Of a stretch of 64,000 nt of DNA, positions 15,621 through 25,307 are shown piece after piece. The translations under genes and the position numbers were made by a program. The DNA lies in NCBI RefSeq assembly GCF_003990915.1, contig NZ_BHXQ01000004.1, forward strand, positions 248,001-312,000, read 5' to 3'. The stretch's first letter is position 1. The number at the start of each line of letters is the position of its first letter. This DNA is from Chryseotalea sanaruensis. Lineage in GTDB: Bacteria > Bacteroidota > Bacteroidia > Cytophagales > Cyclobacteriaceae. Under the pieces are notes generated by a model, which worked only from the letters and a program-made list of their open reading frames with translations, searched no databases and had not been told where the DNA came from.

Positions 15621-17807
15621 ATGGTAAGATTTTGTGTTCTGATTATTTTATTTTTTGTTGCTGACTACACTCAGGTACACGGGCAGCAAGATATACCCCT
15701 TGGCACATGGCGTGCACATGTATCATTTAATTCCGTTAAATTTTTGGTAAGTGGCGACTCGAAAATATTTGCGGCATCTGAGAACGCAGTACTTCAACTA
15801 GATTTGACTGACCAAAGTTTTTCGGTTTACTCGAATTTAAATGCCCTTTCAACAACAGGCATAACGGCAATGGCATATGACGATCAACGCGATCAGCTCA
15901 TTGTTGGTTATGAAAACGGAGCGATTGATTTTATAACGGCAGAACAGACGCGTACTTACACCAGATTGGTCAATCCTTCAGATGTTACTGGATCTTCTTC
16001 TATACGACATATGCTGCTGGCAGGCGCAAGTGCATACTTAAGCACAACTTACGGTGTGGTAGTGTTTGATTTGGTCGCTAATGAAGTGCGCGAAACATGG
16101 CGCAACTTGGGGTCTAGTGGACAGGCTTTGGCGATCAATCAATCAGCATTATTAAATGACAGCATTTACCTGGCTACCACAAAGGGTGTGATTAAGGGGA
16201 GGTTGAATAATAATTTACTGGACTTTAATCAATGGCAGCGTTATGAAAGTGGTGATTTCAATGTGGACGTTAAGAAAATTGAAGTTATTGCCAATAGGGT
16301 AGTAGTTGGTGTTGGTACAAAGGGAATTTATAAGTTTAATGGAAATACCTGGGAGATTCTAAATGCCTTGCCGTTACTGAACAGCTATACGTTGTTTAAT
16401 GCCAGTGGCAATACTTTATTCTATGGCGATCAAAATCGCTTATTACTAACACAAGATTTAATAGGCGTTGAAGAAAAAATAAGTAATCAGTTTGTTACGC
16501 TAGCGGATGCGCTAATAATCGGCACTGAGATTTGGTTGGCTGATTCAGGTGGTGGGCTTTTAAAACAACAAGGAGATGGCTGGCAACTGACTATACCCAA
16601 TGGTCCTGCCTCACCCTTTACCTTTAAGGCCAGAGCCATCAATAATGAAATATTTACTGTTCATGGAGGTTTCACGCAACAGTTTTTGCCGGATAATTCA
16701 ATTAAACAAATCAGCATTTTTAAAGATGGAATATGGAGTCTGCGCAATACATCTTTCGAATTTATAACAGATGCTGCAGCGGGAAGTAGTGGTGATTTTT
16801 ATCTGTCATCATTTTCTGATGGCATAGAAAAAGTTAGTGCAGATGGTGTGTCAACACTTTTTAGTTCGAATGATTACCCTTTGTTAAGAATCACTGCCTT
16901 AAAAAATTCAACTGAAGGTTTATGGGTAAGCTCTTATAACAGCGTATTGTCATTACATCTTCTGAAAGCTGATAATACTATCTCTTCTTTTGCATCACCA
17001 AATTTAGCAGGGCGCTATCCAGTAGACATGGAGGTTGATCGCTCAGGCAATGTTTGGATGTTATTAGGACAAGCAGGTGGAGGAGGAGTGCGCATCGTAA
17101 AAAATGACGGCACCGATTTGCGAATCCTCTCCGACCAACCCGGTGGAGGATTGTTACCCAGCAGAGAAGTGTTATCTATTGCTGTTGACAAAAATGATTA
17201 TGTGTGGATTGGTACAGCAAGGGGTGTGGCCTATTATACTTTTTATAGCGAGGATGGTATTAAGCCACTTGTTGAAGGTCGTTTTTTGCTAAGTGAAGAA
17301 CGAATCACTGCAATTGAGGTTGATGCGGGTAATAGGAAATGGATTGGTACAGAAAGAGGGCTGTGGTTATTCAGCGATACAGGCGAAGAAGCCATTTATA
17401 ATTTTACTACGAAAAATTCTCCTTTGCCTTCTAACATTATTACTGATTTGGAATTGAACCAACAAAGTGGCGAGTTGTTTATTACTACTGATAAGGGCTT
17501 AGTGTCATTCAGGTCAGACGCAACGGAGTCGCTGTTGGATTTTGGAGCAGTTAAAATTTTCCCAAATCCCGTAGTCCCATCTTTTAGTGGACTGGTGGGT
17601 ATTAGCAACTTAATGGCAAATGCAGTAGTTAAAATTGTAGATGTGAGCGGAAGACTGATTAATCAGATTGAGGGAAATGGCGGTGCTGCGTCATGGAATC
17701 TTGCAGACTATGCAGGCAAGCGTGTTAGTACAGGTGTCTATATATTGATTTGTGTATTGCCAGATGGCAGTGAAAGTTTTGCTGGTAAATTAATTGTGCT
17801 TGACTGA
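15621..17807 (+). CDS. porZ: PorZ-like type IX secretion beta-propeller protein
   Basis: This 728-residue protein has a signal peptide (ending VHGQ), then IPLGTWRAHVSFNSVKFLV, which is the typical start of the PorZ N-terminal propeller. Two propellers of two-component-regulator type follow (recurring phrases such as VDRSGNVWMLLG, DKNDYVWIGTARGV and DAGNRKWIGTERGLW). The final 80 residues (FPNPVVP...YAGKRVSTGVYIL) form a type A T9SS sorting domain. PorZ belongs to the cell-surface attachment complex that anchors T9SS cargo, so the window's organism should have a type IX system. It is followed by recO nine bases later. Confidence 0.88.
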   Translation: MVRFCVLIILFFVADYTQVHGQQDIPLGTWRAHVSFNSVKFLVSGDSKIFAASENAVLQLDLTDQSFSVYSNLNALSTTGITAMAYDDQRDQLIVGYENGAIDFITAEQTRTYTRLVNPSDVTGSSSIRHMLLAGASAYLSTTYGVVVFDLVANEVRETWRNLGSSGQALAINQSALLNDSIYLATTKGVIKGRLNNNLLDFNQWQRYESGDFNVDVKKIEVIANRVVVGVGTKGIYKFNGNTWEILNALPLLNSYTLFNASGNTLFYGDQNRLLLTQDLIGVEEKISNQFVTLADALIIGTEIWLADSGGGLLKQQGDGWQLTIPNGPASPFTFKARAINNEIFTVHGGFTQQFLPDNSIKQISIFKDGIWSLRNTSFEFITDAAAGSSGDFYLSSFSDGIEKVSADGVSTLFSSNDYPLLRITALKNSTEGLWVSSYNSVLSLHLLKADNTISSFASPNLAGRYPVDMEVDRSGNVWMLLGQAGGGGVRIVKNDGTDLRILSDQPGGGLLPSREVLSIAVDKNDYVWIGTARGVAYYTFYSEDGIKPLVEGRFLLSEERITAIEVDAGNRKWIGTERGLWLFSDTGEEAIYNFTTKNSPLPSNIITDLELNQQSGELFITTDKGLVSFRSDATESLLDFGAVKIFPNPVVPSFSGLVGISNLMANAVVKIVDVSGRLINQIEGNGGAASWNLADYAGKRVSTGVYILICVLPDGSESFAGKLIVLD

Positions 17808-17816
17808 CAATAACTC

Positions 17817-18482
17817 ATGTTACAGAAAACCAGAGGTTTGGTATTGAGATTTACACGCTTTAAAGAAACTTCAATTATCGTTACCATTTTTACTGAAAGT
17901 TTCGGCACGCATGCATATATCGTTAATAATGTAAGATCACAGAAGTCTGCGAGAATGGCGTTGTACCAGCCGCTTACTTTGCTTGATCTGGTTGTGTATC
18001 ATAAACCCAATCAACAGATTGCCAGAATCAAGGAATTGAAATGTATTTACGCGTATCAAAGTTTTTCAACGGATATCCGTAAGTCAAGCATTGCCATGTT
18101 TCTGAGTGAAGTGCTTAACAAGTGCCTGAAGGATGAAAGTCACCCACAACAAGTATTTGAGTTTATTCAAAATTCCTTCATCACCTTAGATCACCTTACC
18201 AACAACATCGAAAACTTTCATCTTATTTTTTTGTTAAAACTAAGTCGGTACCTGGGTTTTGGTGCTAACAGGTCGGATGAAGTATTGATCGATAGTCTGA
18301 TACATACAACACAAGACGATACACTAAGCGCTCTGCTTACAGCTGAGTACACCACACAGCTTACTTTGAATTACCAGCAACGCAGACTGGCACTTGATTC
18401 CATCATCAGGTTTTATGCTTCACATGTTGATTCTTTTGGTGATCTTAGATCACTGGAAATTGTGCGTGAGTTGCTTAGCTAA
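17817..18482 (+). CDS. recO: DNA repair protein RecO
   Basis: This 221-residue protein has the RecO N-terminal OB-fold (MLQKTRGLVLRFTRFKETSI, with IVTIFTESFGTHAYIVN) and a helical C-terminal part. The zinc cysteines of some RecO proteins are absent, as is common in Bacteroidota. RecO helps load RecA at gaps in the RecFOR pathway. It begins nine bases after porZ and its 3' end overlaps the convergent glycosyltransferase gene by 33 bases. Confidence 0.94.
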   Translation: MLQKTRGLVLRFTRFKETSIIVTIFTESFGTHAYIVNNVRSQKSARMALYQPLTLLDLVVYHKPNQQIARIKELKCIYAYQSFSTDIRKSSIAMFLSEVLNKCLKDESHPQQVFEFIQNSFITLDHLTNNIENFHLIFLLKLSRYLGFGANRSDEVLIDSLIHTTQDDTLSALLTAEYTTQLTLNYQQRRLALDSIIRFYASHVDSFGDLRSLEIVRELLS

Positions 18483-19805
18483 TGATTGTTTAAATCGTGG
18501 GATCAGTTCTATGAGTGCAGTTGTAATGACCACTATATACTCCAAGCCTATTATCCAGTAGTTTTCAAAGAAGGAATTTTCTGAATAACCTGTATAGGTT
18601 AGAAAAATGAAAAAGGACCACACTATCGGGAACTTTAAATTATTGAATACTGAAAAGGCAATAAGTGGTATTATGTACCAGGGATGAACAGTGGTGGTAA
18701 AAAGCAGATAAATAAAAAGTACGATTGCCCAGTCTGTAAAAATCAGATTCTTAGATATACTTTTCTGTCGAACACTCAATCGATAAAATGTAAGCGAAAG
18801 GATAAGTAAAGCACTAATGAGTCCTAATTTCCAGCCAACAGTCTGAATAATATTATAACCGTAGTTCCAAAAACCCCATTCCCTGACGAGGTAATAAATG
18901 CTGGCGTTAAATTCAAATTTTTTAAAATAGTAAGCCAAACTTGTTGATAAACCTGTTATGATTTCTTGATTTAACAAGGGAATAAATAGTAATACGCAGA
19001 CAACGCCAACAACAACGTAATATTGGATTGATTTTTTCCATCCGATATAGAAAAGCAGCGAGGGAAGAAATATTAGTGGTAAAAGCTTGGTACAAATAGC
19101 CAGTGAGAAAAAAAATGCAGATAAGGTAATACTTTTTTTTTGTAGATAATAAAATGAAGCTAACACAAAGACAACAACGAATGCTTCGAAATGCACATTG
19201 CCGGTTAATTCAAGGATGACTAATGGATTGAGACAATACATTAAAACATACTTTGCTGGCAACTTTAATTGTAGCAATATTTTTTGAATCAAAATGATGG
19301 AAACGATCTGCGACATTAAAACCAATGCCTTCATAGCCAACAAACTACCTATAACAGATTTATTAAAAAAGGTTGCCAGCCAGAAAATACCTTGAGCAAC
19401 AGGTGGATAGATGGTAAAATATTCTTTAGAATTCAGAGCATTATACAAATCAGGTGTTAATCCTTCAACTTGAAAATTACTTTGCGCATAGTGTGAAGGG
19501 ATAGCTGCAAAAGGATGGATACCAGCTTGCAGAAGTCGGCCATCCCAGATGAACCGATAAAAATCATCTGAAAGTGGAGGGATGCCAAACAGAATGATTA
19601 CATTAATAAATACGCTAAGCCAAATGTAGTGTTGTGTATCTTCTTCTTTTGCTTTTAAGTTGATGTATAGGTAAGCGAAGAATAGGATCGTATAAAGGGA
19701 AAGCAAATAAGTAGTTTCGTGTCGCTTAGTAAAATAGTTGAGTGCGATGTAGCAAGTGCTTACAAAAATGGATAGAAAAACGAACGGCCATTTTCCTTCC
19801 TTCAT
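18450..19805 (-). CDS. Multi-pass mannosyltransferase-like glycosyltransferase (GT87/DUF2029-like)
   Basis: This 451-residue integral membrane protein has about ten to twelve hydrophobic segments. The periplasmic loop DDFYRFIWDGRLLQAGIHPF (about 87-106) carries the acidic residues and the WDGR...G.HP pattern of polyprenyl-phosphate-sugar-dependent GT-C transferases. Later CTKLLPLIFLPSL and HPWY motifs are also typical. It probably transfers mannose from a lipid-linked donor outside the membrane. Its start overlaps the end of the GT2 gene upstream by four bases, so it belongs to the minus-strand five-gene run. Confidence 0.83.
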   Translation of the reverse strand: MKEGKWPFVFLSIFVSTCYIALNYFTKRHETTYLLSLYTILFFAYLYINLKAKEEDTQHYIWLSVFINVIILFGIPPLSDDFYRFIWDGRLLQAGIHPFAAIPSHYAQSNFQVEGLTPDLYNALNSKEYFTIYPPVAQGIFWLATFFNKSVIGSLLAMKALVLMSQIVSIILIQKILLQLKLPAKYVLMYCLNPLVILELTGNVHFEAFVVVFVLASFYYLQKKSITLSAFFFSLAICTKLLPLIFLPSLLFYIGWKKSIQYYVVVGVVCVLLFIPLLNQEIITGLSTSLAYYFKKFEFNASIYYLVREWGFWNYGYNIIQTVGWKLGLISALLILSLTFYRLSVRQKSISKNLIFTDWAIVLFIYLLFTTTVHPWYIIPLIAFSVFNNLKFPIVWSFFIFLTYTGYSENSFFENYWIIGLEYIVVITTALIELIPRFKQSLAKQLTHNFQ

Positions 19806-21271
19806 GTAACATTAATTTTCCGTGTGAATAATGGTTTGATCGAATATATGAATATTGAACCAAAACCAAGTGCGAGCATAATATGAAAGAAGAGAAGTCC
19901 TGAATCTTTAAGTTGAATGCCAACAAAACAACCATAGATAAAATAAAAACATAAAATTCCTTCGAGGATCGTCACAAAATTTAATGAGGAGTGCAGATAA
20001 GTATTGTTTGACCAGCCATCTTCCTTTTTGGTAATATTAAATTTTGGTGTCCTGATAAATGGTGTTTTACGACCTACCAGACCTTCGATTACTGCAAGTC
20101 CATTGTGCAATGACAAGCCCATGGAGATAATTAAAAAAGGAGGAAACAACTTAAAGAACGATGTGGTATGCTTCTTTGAAAATTGTTTGTTTGACACCCA
20201 GTAAAAGGCGGCAATTGAAAAGAAGCCCAGTAAAAAAATAATGCCTGTATTAAATAACCAGCTCAATTCAGGGTGCTGGTCTTTTATGTAAAGCATAGGT
20301 ACACTTAAAACAGCAGCAATAAGTAAAGTACTAAAAACTGAACTGTTGAATAAGTGAAAGAAAGCGTGAAGCTTGGTGATAAAAGATTTCTTTGATTGGA
20401 GTACTTTAAAGAAAATCTTTCTGGCGGTTTCTGCTCCGCCTTTATTCCATCGGTATTGCTGCGATTTTATAGCGGGCATTACTACAGGTAATTCTCCAGG
20501 TGTGCTAACATCTTCTAAGTATAAAAACTGCCACCCTTTCAGTTGCGCTCTATAGCTAAGGTCAAGGTCTTCTGTCAAAGTATCATCATGCCAACCGCCA
20601 GCTTCAGCTATTGTTTGTTTTCGCCAAACGCCACAGGTACCATTAAAATTGATAAAACTCCCAACGCGATTGCGGGCACTTTGTTCAATAGAAAAATGGG
20701 CGTCAAGGCCGAAGGCTTGTAACTGTGTTAATAAAGAATAATTTTTATTAAGATGTTCCCACCGGGTTTGAACTACACCAATTTTACTATTGACAAAGTG
20801 GGGAATGGTTTGACGAAGAAAATCTTGTTGTGGAATAAAGTCCGCATCAAATATGGCAATGAAATCACCTTTGGCTTTTATTGTGGCATGCGCCAAGGCA
20901 CCAGCTTTAAATCCTTTTCTGTTTTCACGATGAACTAAAGTGATATCAAGCCCTCGCTTTTGTAACGAAGTTATTTCTTCTTTGATGATTGAGGTTGTTT
21001 CGTCAGTTGAATCATCGAGTACCTGAATCTCAAGTTTCTCCTTGGGGTAATCCAATTCACCTACTGCTTTTAACAAGCGCTTGACTACATACTTTTCGTT
21101 GTATACGGGAAGTTGAACAGTTACATGAGGAATAAAATCTTCTGACCACTTGGCTAAGTTTGTTTTCTTTTTATGTTTCAGGTAGATCCAGGTAAGGTGT
21201 AGCTGGCTAAGACTAAACAGAAATATGTAGAGTAGTGATAAGGCGTATAAGATAATAATTACTATATACAT
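19802..21271 (-). CDS. Processive family 2 glycosyltransferase (cellulose synthase-like)
   Basis: This 489-residue protein has one N-terminal membrane helix, then a GT2 catalytic domain with VQLPVYNE, VLDDSTDET, the DAD metal motif (IFDADF), the acceptor motif TEDLDLSYRA and QYRWNKGG (QxxRW), followed by four to five C-terminal membrane helices. All motifs for a processive or bactoprenyl-linked glycan synthase are present. It probably makes a cell-surface glycan or glycolipid from a nucleotide sugar at the cytoplasmic face. No BcsB/BcsC-like partner is adjacent. Confidence 0.9.
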   Translation of the reverse strand: MYIVIIILYALSLLYIFLFSLSQLHLTWIYLKHKKKTNLAKWSEDFIPHVTVQLPVYNEKYVVKRLLKAVGELDYPKEKLEIQVLDDSTDETTSIIKEEITSLQKRGLDITLVHRENRKGFKAGALAHATIKAKGDFIAIFDADFIPQQDFLRQTIPHFVNSKIGVVQTRWEHLNKNYSLLTQLQAFGLDAHFSIEQSARNRVGSFINFNGTCGVWRKQTIAEAGGWHDDTLTEDLDLSYRAQLKGWQFLYLEDVSTPGELPVVMPAIKSQQYRWNKGGAETARKIFFKVLQSKKSFITKLHAFFHLFNSSVFSTLLIAAVLSVPMLYIKDQHPELSWLFNTGIIFLLGFFSIAAFYWVSNKQFSKKHTTSFFKLFPPFLIISMGLSLHNGLAVIEGLVGRKTPFIRTPKFNITKKEDGWSNNTYLHSSLNFVTILEGILCFYFIYGCFVGIQLKDSGLLFFHIMLALGFGSIFIYSIKPLFTRKINVT

Positions 21272-21317
21272 GACTTATAATCAGCAACAAATTGAATCCA
21301 ACACAAAGGTCGTAATT

Positions 21318-22007
21318 TTAGATGTATTTAAAGATAGTGGTGATAATCTTGTAACCTGCCAAGACTGTTCCTTTTACAGTACCCGATACTTTAGAATACC
21401 CAATTCTTTTTCTGTAGCGAACAGGTAGTTCAGTGCAGCGCATTTTTTGTTTAGCTGCCTTTACCTGCATCTCTACCGTCCAACCATAGGTTTTGTCCTG
21501 CATGTTAAGTGCCAGCAATTTGTCATAACGAATGGCTCGAAAAGGACCTAAATCAGTGAATGTTACATTGTAAAACAACTTCAGTAAACGCGTAGCCAGC
21601 CAGTTGCCAAAAATCTGTTGTGGTGTCATGGAACCTCTCTCTTTGTTACCCAATGCCCTCGACCCGATGACTAAATCTGCCCTGTCGTCAAGTATGGGTT
21701 GGATGAGCATGGCCATTTCTTCTGGATAGTCGGAATGATCAGCATCCAGAAAAACGACAATGTCAGTTTTGCCATCAATTTTTTTTAGATAGTCCATTCC
21801 CTTCAGACAAGCTCTTCCATACCCAGCTTTAGGTTCATCCAATACAGTGGCTCCCGCAGCTTGCGCTACTTCGCTGGTTTTATCGTTGGAGTTATTGTTT
21901 ACAACAATAACTTCGGTAACAAGCTGTTTGGGAATTTCGTTTACAACCTGGCCAACACCGTTCTCCTCATTAAAGGCTGGGATAATTACGCGTACTATTT
22001 TATTCAT
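21318..22007 (-). CDS. Family 2 glycosyltransferase, DPM1-like
   Basis: This 229-residue GT2 domain protein has VRVIIPAFNEENGVG, VVNNNSNDKT, the DAD motif (VFLDADHSDYPEEM) and an ELPVRYRKRIGYSKVSGT C-terminal segment resembling polyprenyl-phosphate glucose/mannose synthases. No membrane helix is evident. It could make the polyprenyl-phosphate sugar used by the GT-C protein (18450-19805) in the same run. The sugar cannot be determined from sequence. Confidence 0.88.
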   Translation of the reverse strand: MNKIVRVIIPAFNEENGVGQVVNEIPKQLVTEVIVVNNNSNDKTSEVAQAAGATVLDEPKAGYGRACLKGMDYLKKIDGKTDIVVFLDADHSDYPEEMAMLIQPILDDRADLVIGSRALGNKERGSMTPQQIFGNWLATRLLKLFYNVTFTDLGPFRAIRYDKLLALNMQDKTYGWTVEMQVKAAKQKMRCTELPVRYRKRIGYSKVSGTVKGTVLAGYKIITTIFKYI

Positions 22008-22075
22008 TTCTAAGCGTAAACCTAATAAAAAAATTCTGCCATCGCTTTATGAGGTAGTTTGGCAGTCAGACTTTC

Positions 22076-23629
22076 TTAATCCTGTAGCTTAATACCGTTG
22101 TTCCCGATAAGGATAGGTTTTCCGAATCTGCCTTCTTCTTCCTTTACTTCAAGGTTCAACACACCTCTTGGACAAACCGATGAGCAAACACCACAACCTA
22201 CACAAGAGCTTCTTACAATATTTTGACCACGTTGTGCATACCAACGCACATCAATGCCCATTTCGCAGTAGGTAGAACAATTGCCACATGAAATACATTG
22301 ACCACCGTTAGTTGTAATGCGAAAACGCGATTTGAATCGCTGAACAAAACCAAGGTAAGCCGCCAGCGGACAACCAAAACGACACCACACACGGTTGCCC
22401 ATCAATGGATAAAAGCCTGTACCTACAACACCAGAAAAAATGGCACCAACAAAAAAACCATATGGCTTTCTCAAATGGGTGTAGGTATCAATACCAAAAA
22501 TACTATTTGTGCCGGTGATGAAATTGTAGAGTACTGCCCCCGTCATCACTATTGCGAAGATGAGTACAGCATGAACCATCCAACGCTCAACTTTCCAGGC
22601 TTTTAATGATTTGTCTGAAAGTTGTCGGAAAGGATCACCTGCTGTTTCGGCTAAACCCCCACAACCACAAACCCAACTACAGTACCAGCGCTTACCAAAG
22701 AAGTAAACAAAGACAGGAACGCCAACAACGAAAAGTGTAATGCCCCAGACAAACATGAACAAGCCTACACTTCCACCCGATTCCGTAAGCATATTAATGT
22801 GCCAGGCATCAAAAAAATCATAATCGAGGGGCCACATATTTTTGAAATCAAAATAAGGTTGATTAAGTCTTACTAAAATTTCTGGAAGCAGAAATGCAAT
22901 GGCTAATTGAAAAAACATCACGGATGCTGTTCTTACCATCTGATAATTTGAGTGACGGTACTTAATAAGCATGCGTATGCCCATGACGATCACGGCAAAG
23001 GTGTACAAGAACCCATATAAAAACCATTGGCTCGAATCGCCATTGGGATTGATTAGTTTTTTTAGCGGTTCTACTAAAATGATCCAGTTGGTGACGTAAG
23101 CATCATAGAAGTACAATAAAATATAGAATGAAATCAGTAATGTGCCTAAGAGTATGCCAATCCATCCACGGTTGTTCAGGGCATGATGAAAGATATTGTT
23201 GTTCTTGATGCCCGGTGCTTCAATACTTATTTTAGGTAATATAAAAAGCAAAGCGCCTAAAGTTCCTCCCCCAAAAATCAGTATGAATAATAGTAAAGTA
23301 TACTCAACTATAATTCCCTGTGTTGATGCCTTGGTAAGCGTACCTGCATAGTCATCATAAATAACCTGATCCCACTGCTGTTGATTCCTTGCTTCTACAT
23401 TAAGATCCTCAACGGTATTTTTAATTTCATTCGCGAAGACGAACGTGTTAGGATAAGTCTTATCAAATATTTTTTCAAAGACAGGCAGTAGTCGTTGCTG
23501 GTGCTCCTGCTTAACTTTTGATTGAAAGATTTCTTTTGTTAAGGTGTAATCTGAAAAAAACAGTAAGCTGAGGAAGAGAAACAGCGCTGCCAAAAAGATA
23601 TTCAAACCAATTATTCTTGCCACTTGCAT
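22076..23629 (-). CDS. NosR/NapH-like membrane 4Fe-4S electron-transfer protein
   Basis: This 517-residue protein has an N-terminal helix, a soluble loop of about 80 residues, and about seven further membrane helices. Cluster motifs are CSWVCGCGG (about 323), CRFGCP (about 414), and two classical 4Fe-4S sets near the C-terminus: CISCGNCSTYCEMG and CVGCGVCSSVCPRG. This is the NosR/NapH/CcoG architecture, which carries electrons across the inner membrane. It begins six bases after the FAD oxidoreductase gene ends, so the two very likely form an electron-transfer pair. The terminal acceptor is unknown. Confidence 0.87.
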   Translation of the reverse strand: MQVARIIGLNIFLAALFLFLSLLFFSDYTLTKEIFQSKVKQEHQQRLLPVFEKIFDKTYPNTFVFANEIKNTVEDLNVEARNQQQWDQVIYDDYAGTLTKASTQGIIVEYTLLLFILIFGGGTLGALLFILPKISIEAPGIKNNNIFHHALNNRGWIGILLGTLLISFYILLYFYDAYVTNWIILVEPLKKLINPNGDSSQWFLYGFLYTFAVIVMGIRMLIKYRHSNYQMVRTASVMFFQLAIAFLLPEILVRLNQPYFDFKNMWPLDYDFFDAWHINMLTESGGSVGLFMFVWGITLFVVGVPVFVYFFGKRWYCSWVCGCGGLAETAGDPFRQLSDKSLKAWKVERWMVHAVLIFAIVMTGAVLYNFITGTNSIFGIDTYTHLRKPYGFFVGAIFSGVVGTGFYPLMGNRVWCRFGCPLAAYLGFVQRFKSRFRITTNGGQCISCGNCSTYCEMGIDVRWYAQRGQNIVRSSCVGCGVCSSVCPRGVLNLEVKEEEGRFGKPILIGNNGIKLQD

Positions 23630-23635
23630 AGCTGC

Positions 23636-24940
23636 TTATTTTAAAGATAAAGAAAGTAAGTGAGGGAACTGCTTTTCAAAAGCCTGGATAATTTCAGGTT
23701 CGTGTCTGCGGAAAAATTCAGGATCGAAATTAGCTTCAGCTAAATGTTCCAGCACATAAGAAATACTTTGCTTAGCGCGAAGCCATGCGTCAAACTTTTC
23801 ATGCCTTAGTCTTATGCCAAATGAATTGATGCCGATAAATACTTGACTAGATGTGTCCCAGATAAAATGCATGGCTTTCTTTTTGCCAGAATGCTCCCAG
23901 TAAAATTCTGATTCGTTTGCTTTTAATTGAGGGCTTACATTTCCGTAAGTTTGGTATTCGATGTCTAAGAATTTAGCTGAGTTAAACCATGGCCCTGGTT
24001 CGTATTTTGTTGGCGATCCACAAATGGTTTGGGCTACTACCTCGCCCATCATACGCCCCGTGTACCAGACCTGTTCTATGTTTCTTCTCCCGCTCAATTC
24101 ATAAGTGCGTTCTACACAATCGCCAATAGCATATACGTTAGCAATATTTGTTTGCATGAGTTCATTTACGAGCACTCCTCTGTTGATTTTAATACCAGAA
24201 TCTTTTAAAAAAGAAATGGAAGGTGAAACGCCAACCGTTAAACCAACCAGTTGACATTCTATACTTTCATTTTTAGAAGTAACAATACCTTTTACTTTGC
24301 CTTCACCATTATCCTGAATGTTTAGTAATTCTGTCTCCAGTCTTAAATCTACATGGTGGCTGCGCACATGATCCGATATCAACTTTGCCTCTTGCATAGG
24401 GAGTACGTTACTCCAGAATTCCTTCTCCCGCACCAGAAAAGTGACTTCAATGTTTCTGGACAGCAGCATCTCTGCCATTTCAATGCCAATCAGTCCACCG
24501 CCCACAATAACTGCTTTTTTGATGCCCTTACTGTTCTGTTCCATCAATTGCAGATCCTGATAACTGTATAAACCCTGCACACATTGTAAATCTTGCCCCG
24601 GCCAGCCAAACTTATTAGGTTGTGAACCAGTAGCCAGTATTAGTGTATCGAAGGTAATTTTTTTACCCGACCGACAAATCAAGGTATTGTTTTGGGTTTC
24701 GACCGCATTAACATGATCATAGACAAGGTCTATTTTGTTTTTCTTCCAAAACCAGTCTTCGTAAGGCTTGGTATTTTCAAACTTCATATGCCCCATGAAA
24801 ATGTACATGAGTGCAGTTCTTGAAAAAAAGTGTTCAGTTTCAGAAGAAACGATAGTAATGGAATCGTTACTGGACTTCCTGATGTGACGTGCGGCAGTAA
24901 CACCAGCTATTCCATTTCCAATGATGACTATTTTGCTCAT
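23636..24940 (-). CDS. FAD-dependent NAD(P)H oxidoreductase
   Basis: This 434-residue protein has the pyridine nucleotide-disulfide oxidoreductase architecture. It shows an FAD-binding GNGIAG near residue 8, a second dinucleotide motif GGGLIGIEMAE (about 163-173), an ATGSQP segment (about 106) and the FAD-tail motif VYAIGDCVE. The C-terminal extension of about 120 residues is longer than in ferredoxin reductases. It lacks a CxxxxC disulfide, so it is more like NADH:rubredoxin/nitrite-reductase-type flavoproteins. It is the first gene of the minus-strand run and probably feeds electrons to the membrane Fe-S protein. Confidence 0.88.
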   Translation of the reverse strand: MSKIVIIGNGIAGVTAARHIRKSSNDSITIVSSETEHFFSRTALMYIFMGHMKFENTKPYEDWFWKKNKIDLVYDHVNAVETQNNTLICRSGKKITFDTLILATGSQPNKFGWPGQDLQCVQGLYSYQDLQLMEQNSKGIKKAVIVGGGLIGIEMAEMLLSRNIEVTFLVREKEFWSNVLPMQEAKLISDHVRSHHVDLRLETELLNIQDNGEGKVKGIVTSKNESIECQLVGLTVGVSPSISFLKDSGIKINRGVLVNELMQTNIANVYAIGDCVERTYELSGRRNIEQVWYTGRMMGEVVAQTICGSPTKYEPGPWFNSAKFLDIEYQTYGNVSPQLKANESEFYWEHSGKKKAMHFIWDTSSQVFIGINSFGIRLRHEKFDAWLRAKQSISYVLEHLAEANFDPEFFRRHEPEIIQAFEKQFPHLLSLSLK

Positions 24941-25307
24941 AGTGAGTTTTCTTTACCGACTTATTTTCAATTCAACTTGCTGGAGTAGATGGATTTGAAT
25001 TCATTGGTTAAGCACATGAATATACGTATTGTTGTTTATAGTTCATTAAAAAGAATTATCTTCTTTTTAGTGTTTATGCAATTGCAAAGCTACTCTAGCA
25101 AAAGTCCAAATGTTGTCTGCAATAAGACAGTTTCTTAGTTCAAAAAATTTAGTCTTTTGTTAAACAATGAACGTTGACTCTTTCAATAAGCTACGTGCAG
25201 TCATGGATTTTGTCTTGCCAACGACAAAGTCCTATTGAATACTTATCTCGCTGAATTTTACCGTTTACTTTTAAGTTAAAGCTGCTATGAGCATAAACCC
25301 AGACATT
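24941..25307. other. Gene-free intergenic region between divergent genes
   Basis: No convincing gene is visible. It holds two weak hairpins: AAAAAGAA (25048-25055) with TTCTTTTT (25061-25068), and GGATTTTGTC (25205-25214) with GACAAAGTCC (25223-25232). Promoters for the FAD oxidoreductase and the DUF547 gene must lie here, but I see no clean TAnnTTTG element for either. Confidence 0.6.

Noticed and set aside
24941..25307. Possible small RNA or gene in the 367-base gap
   Set aside because: Only weak hairpins and no open frame with coding character; no promoter-terminator pair.
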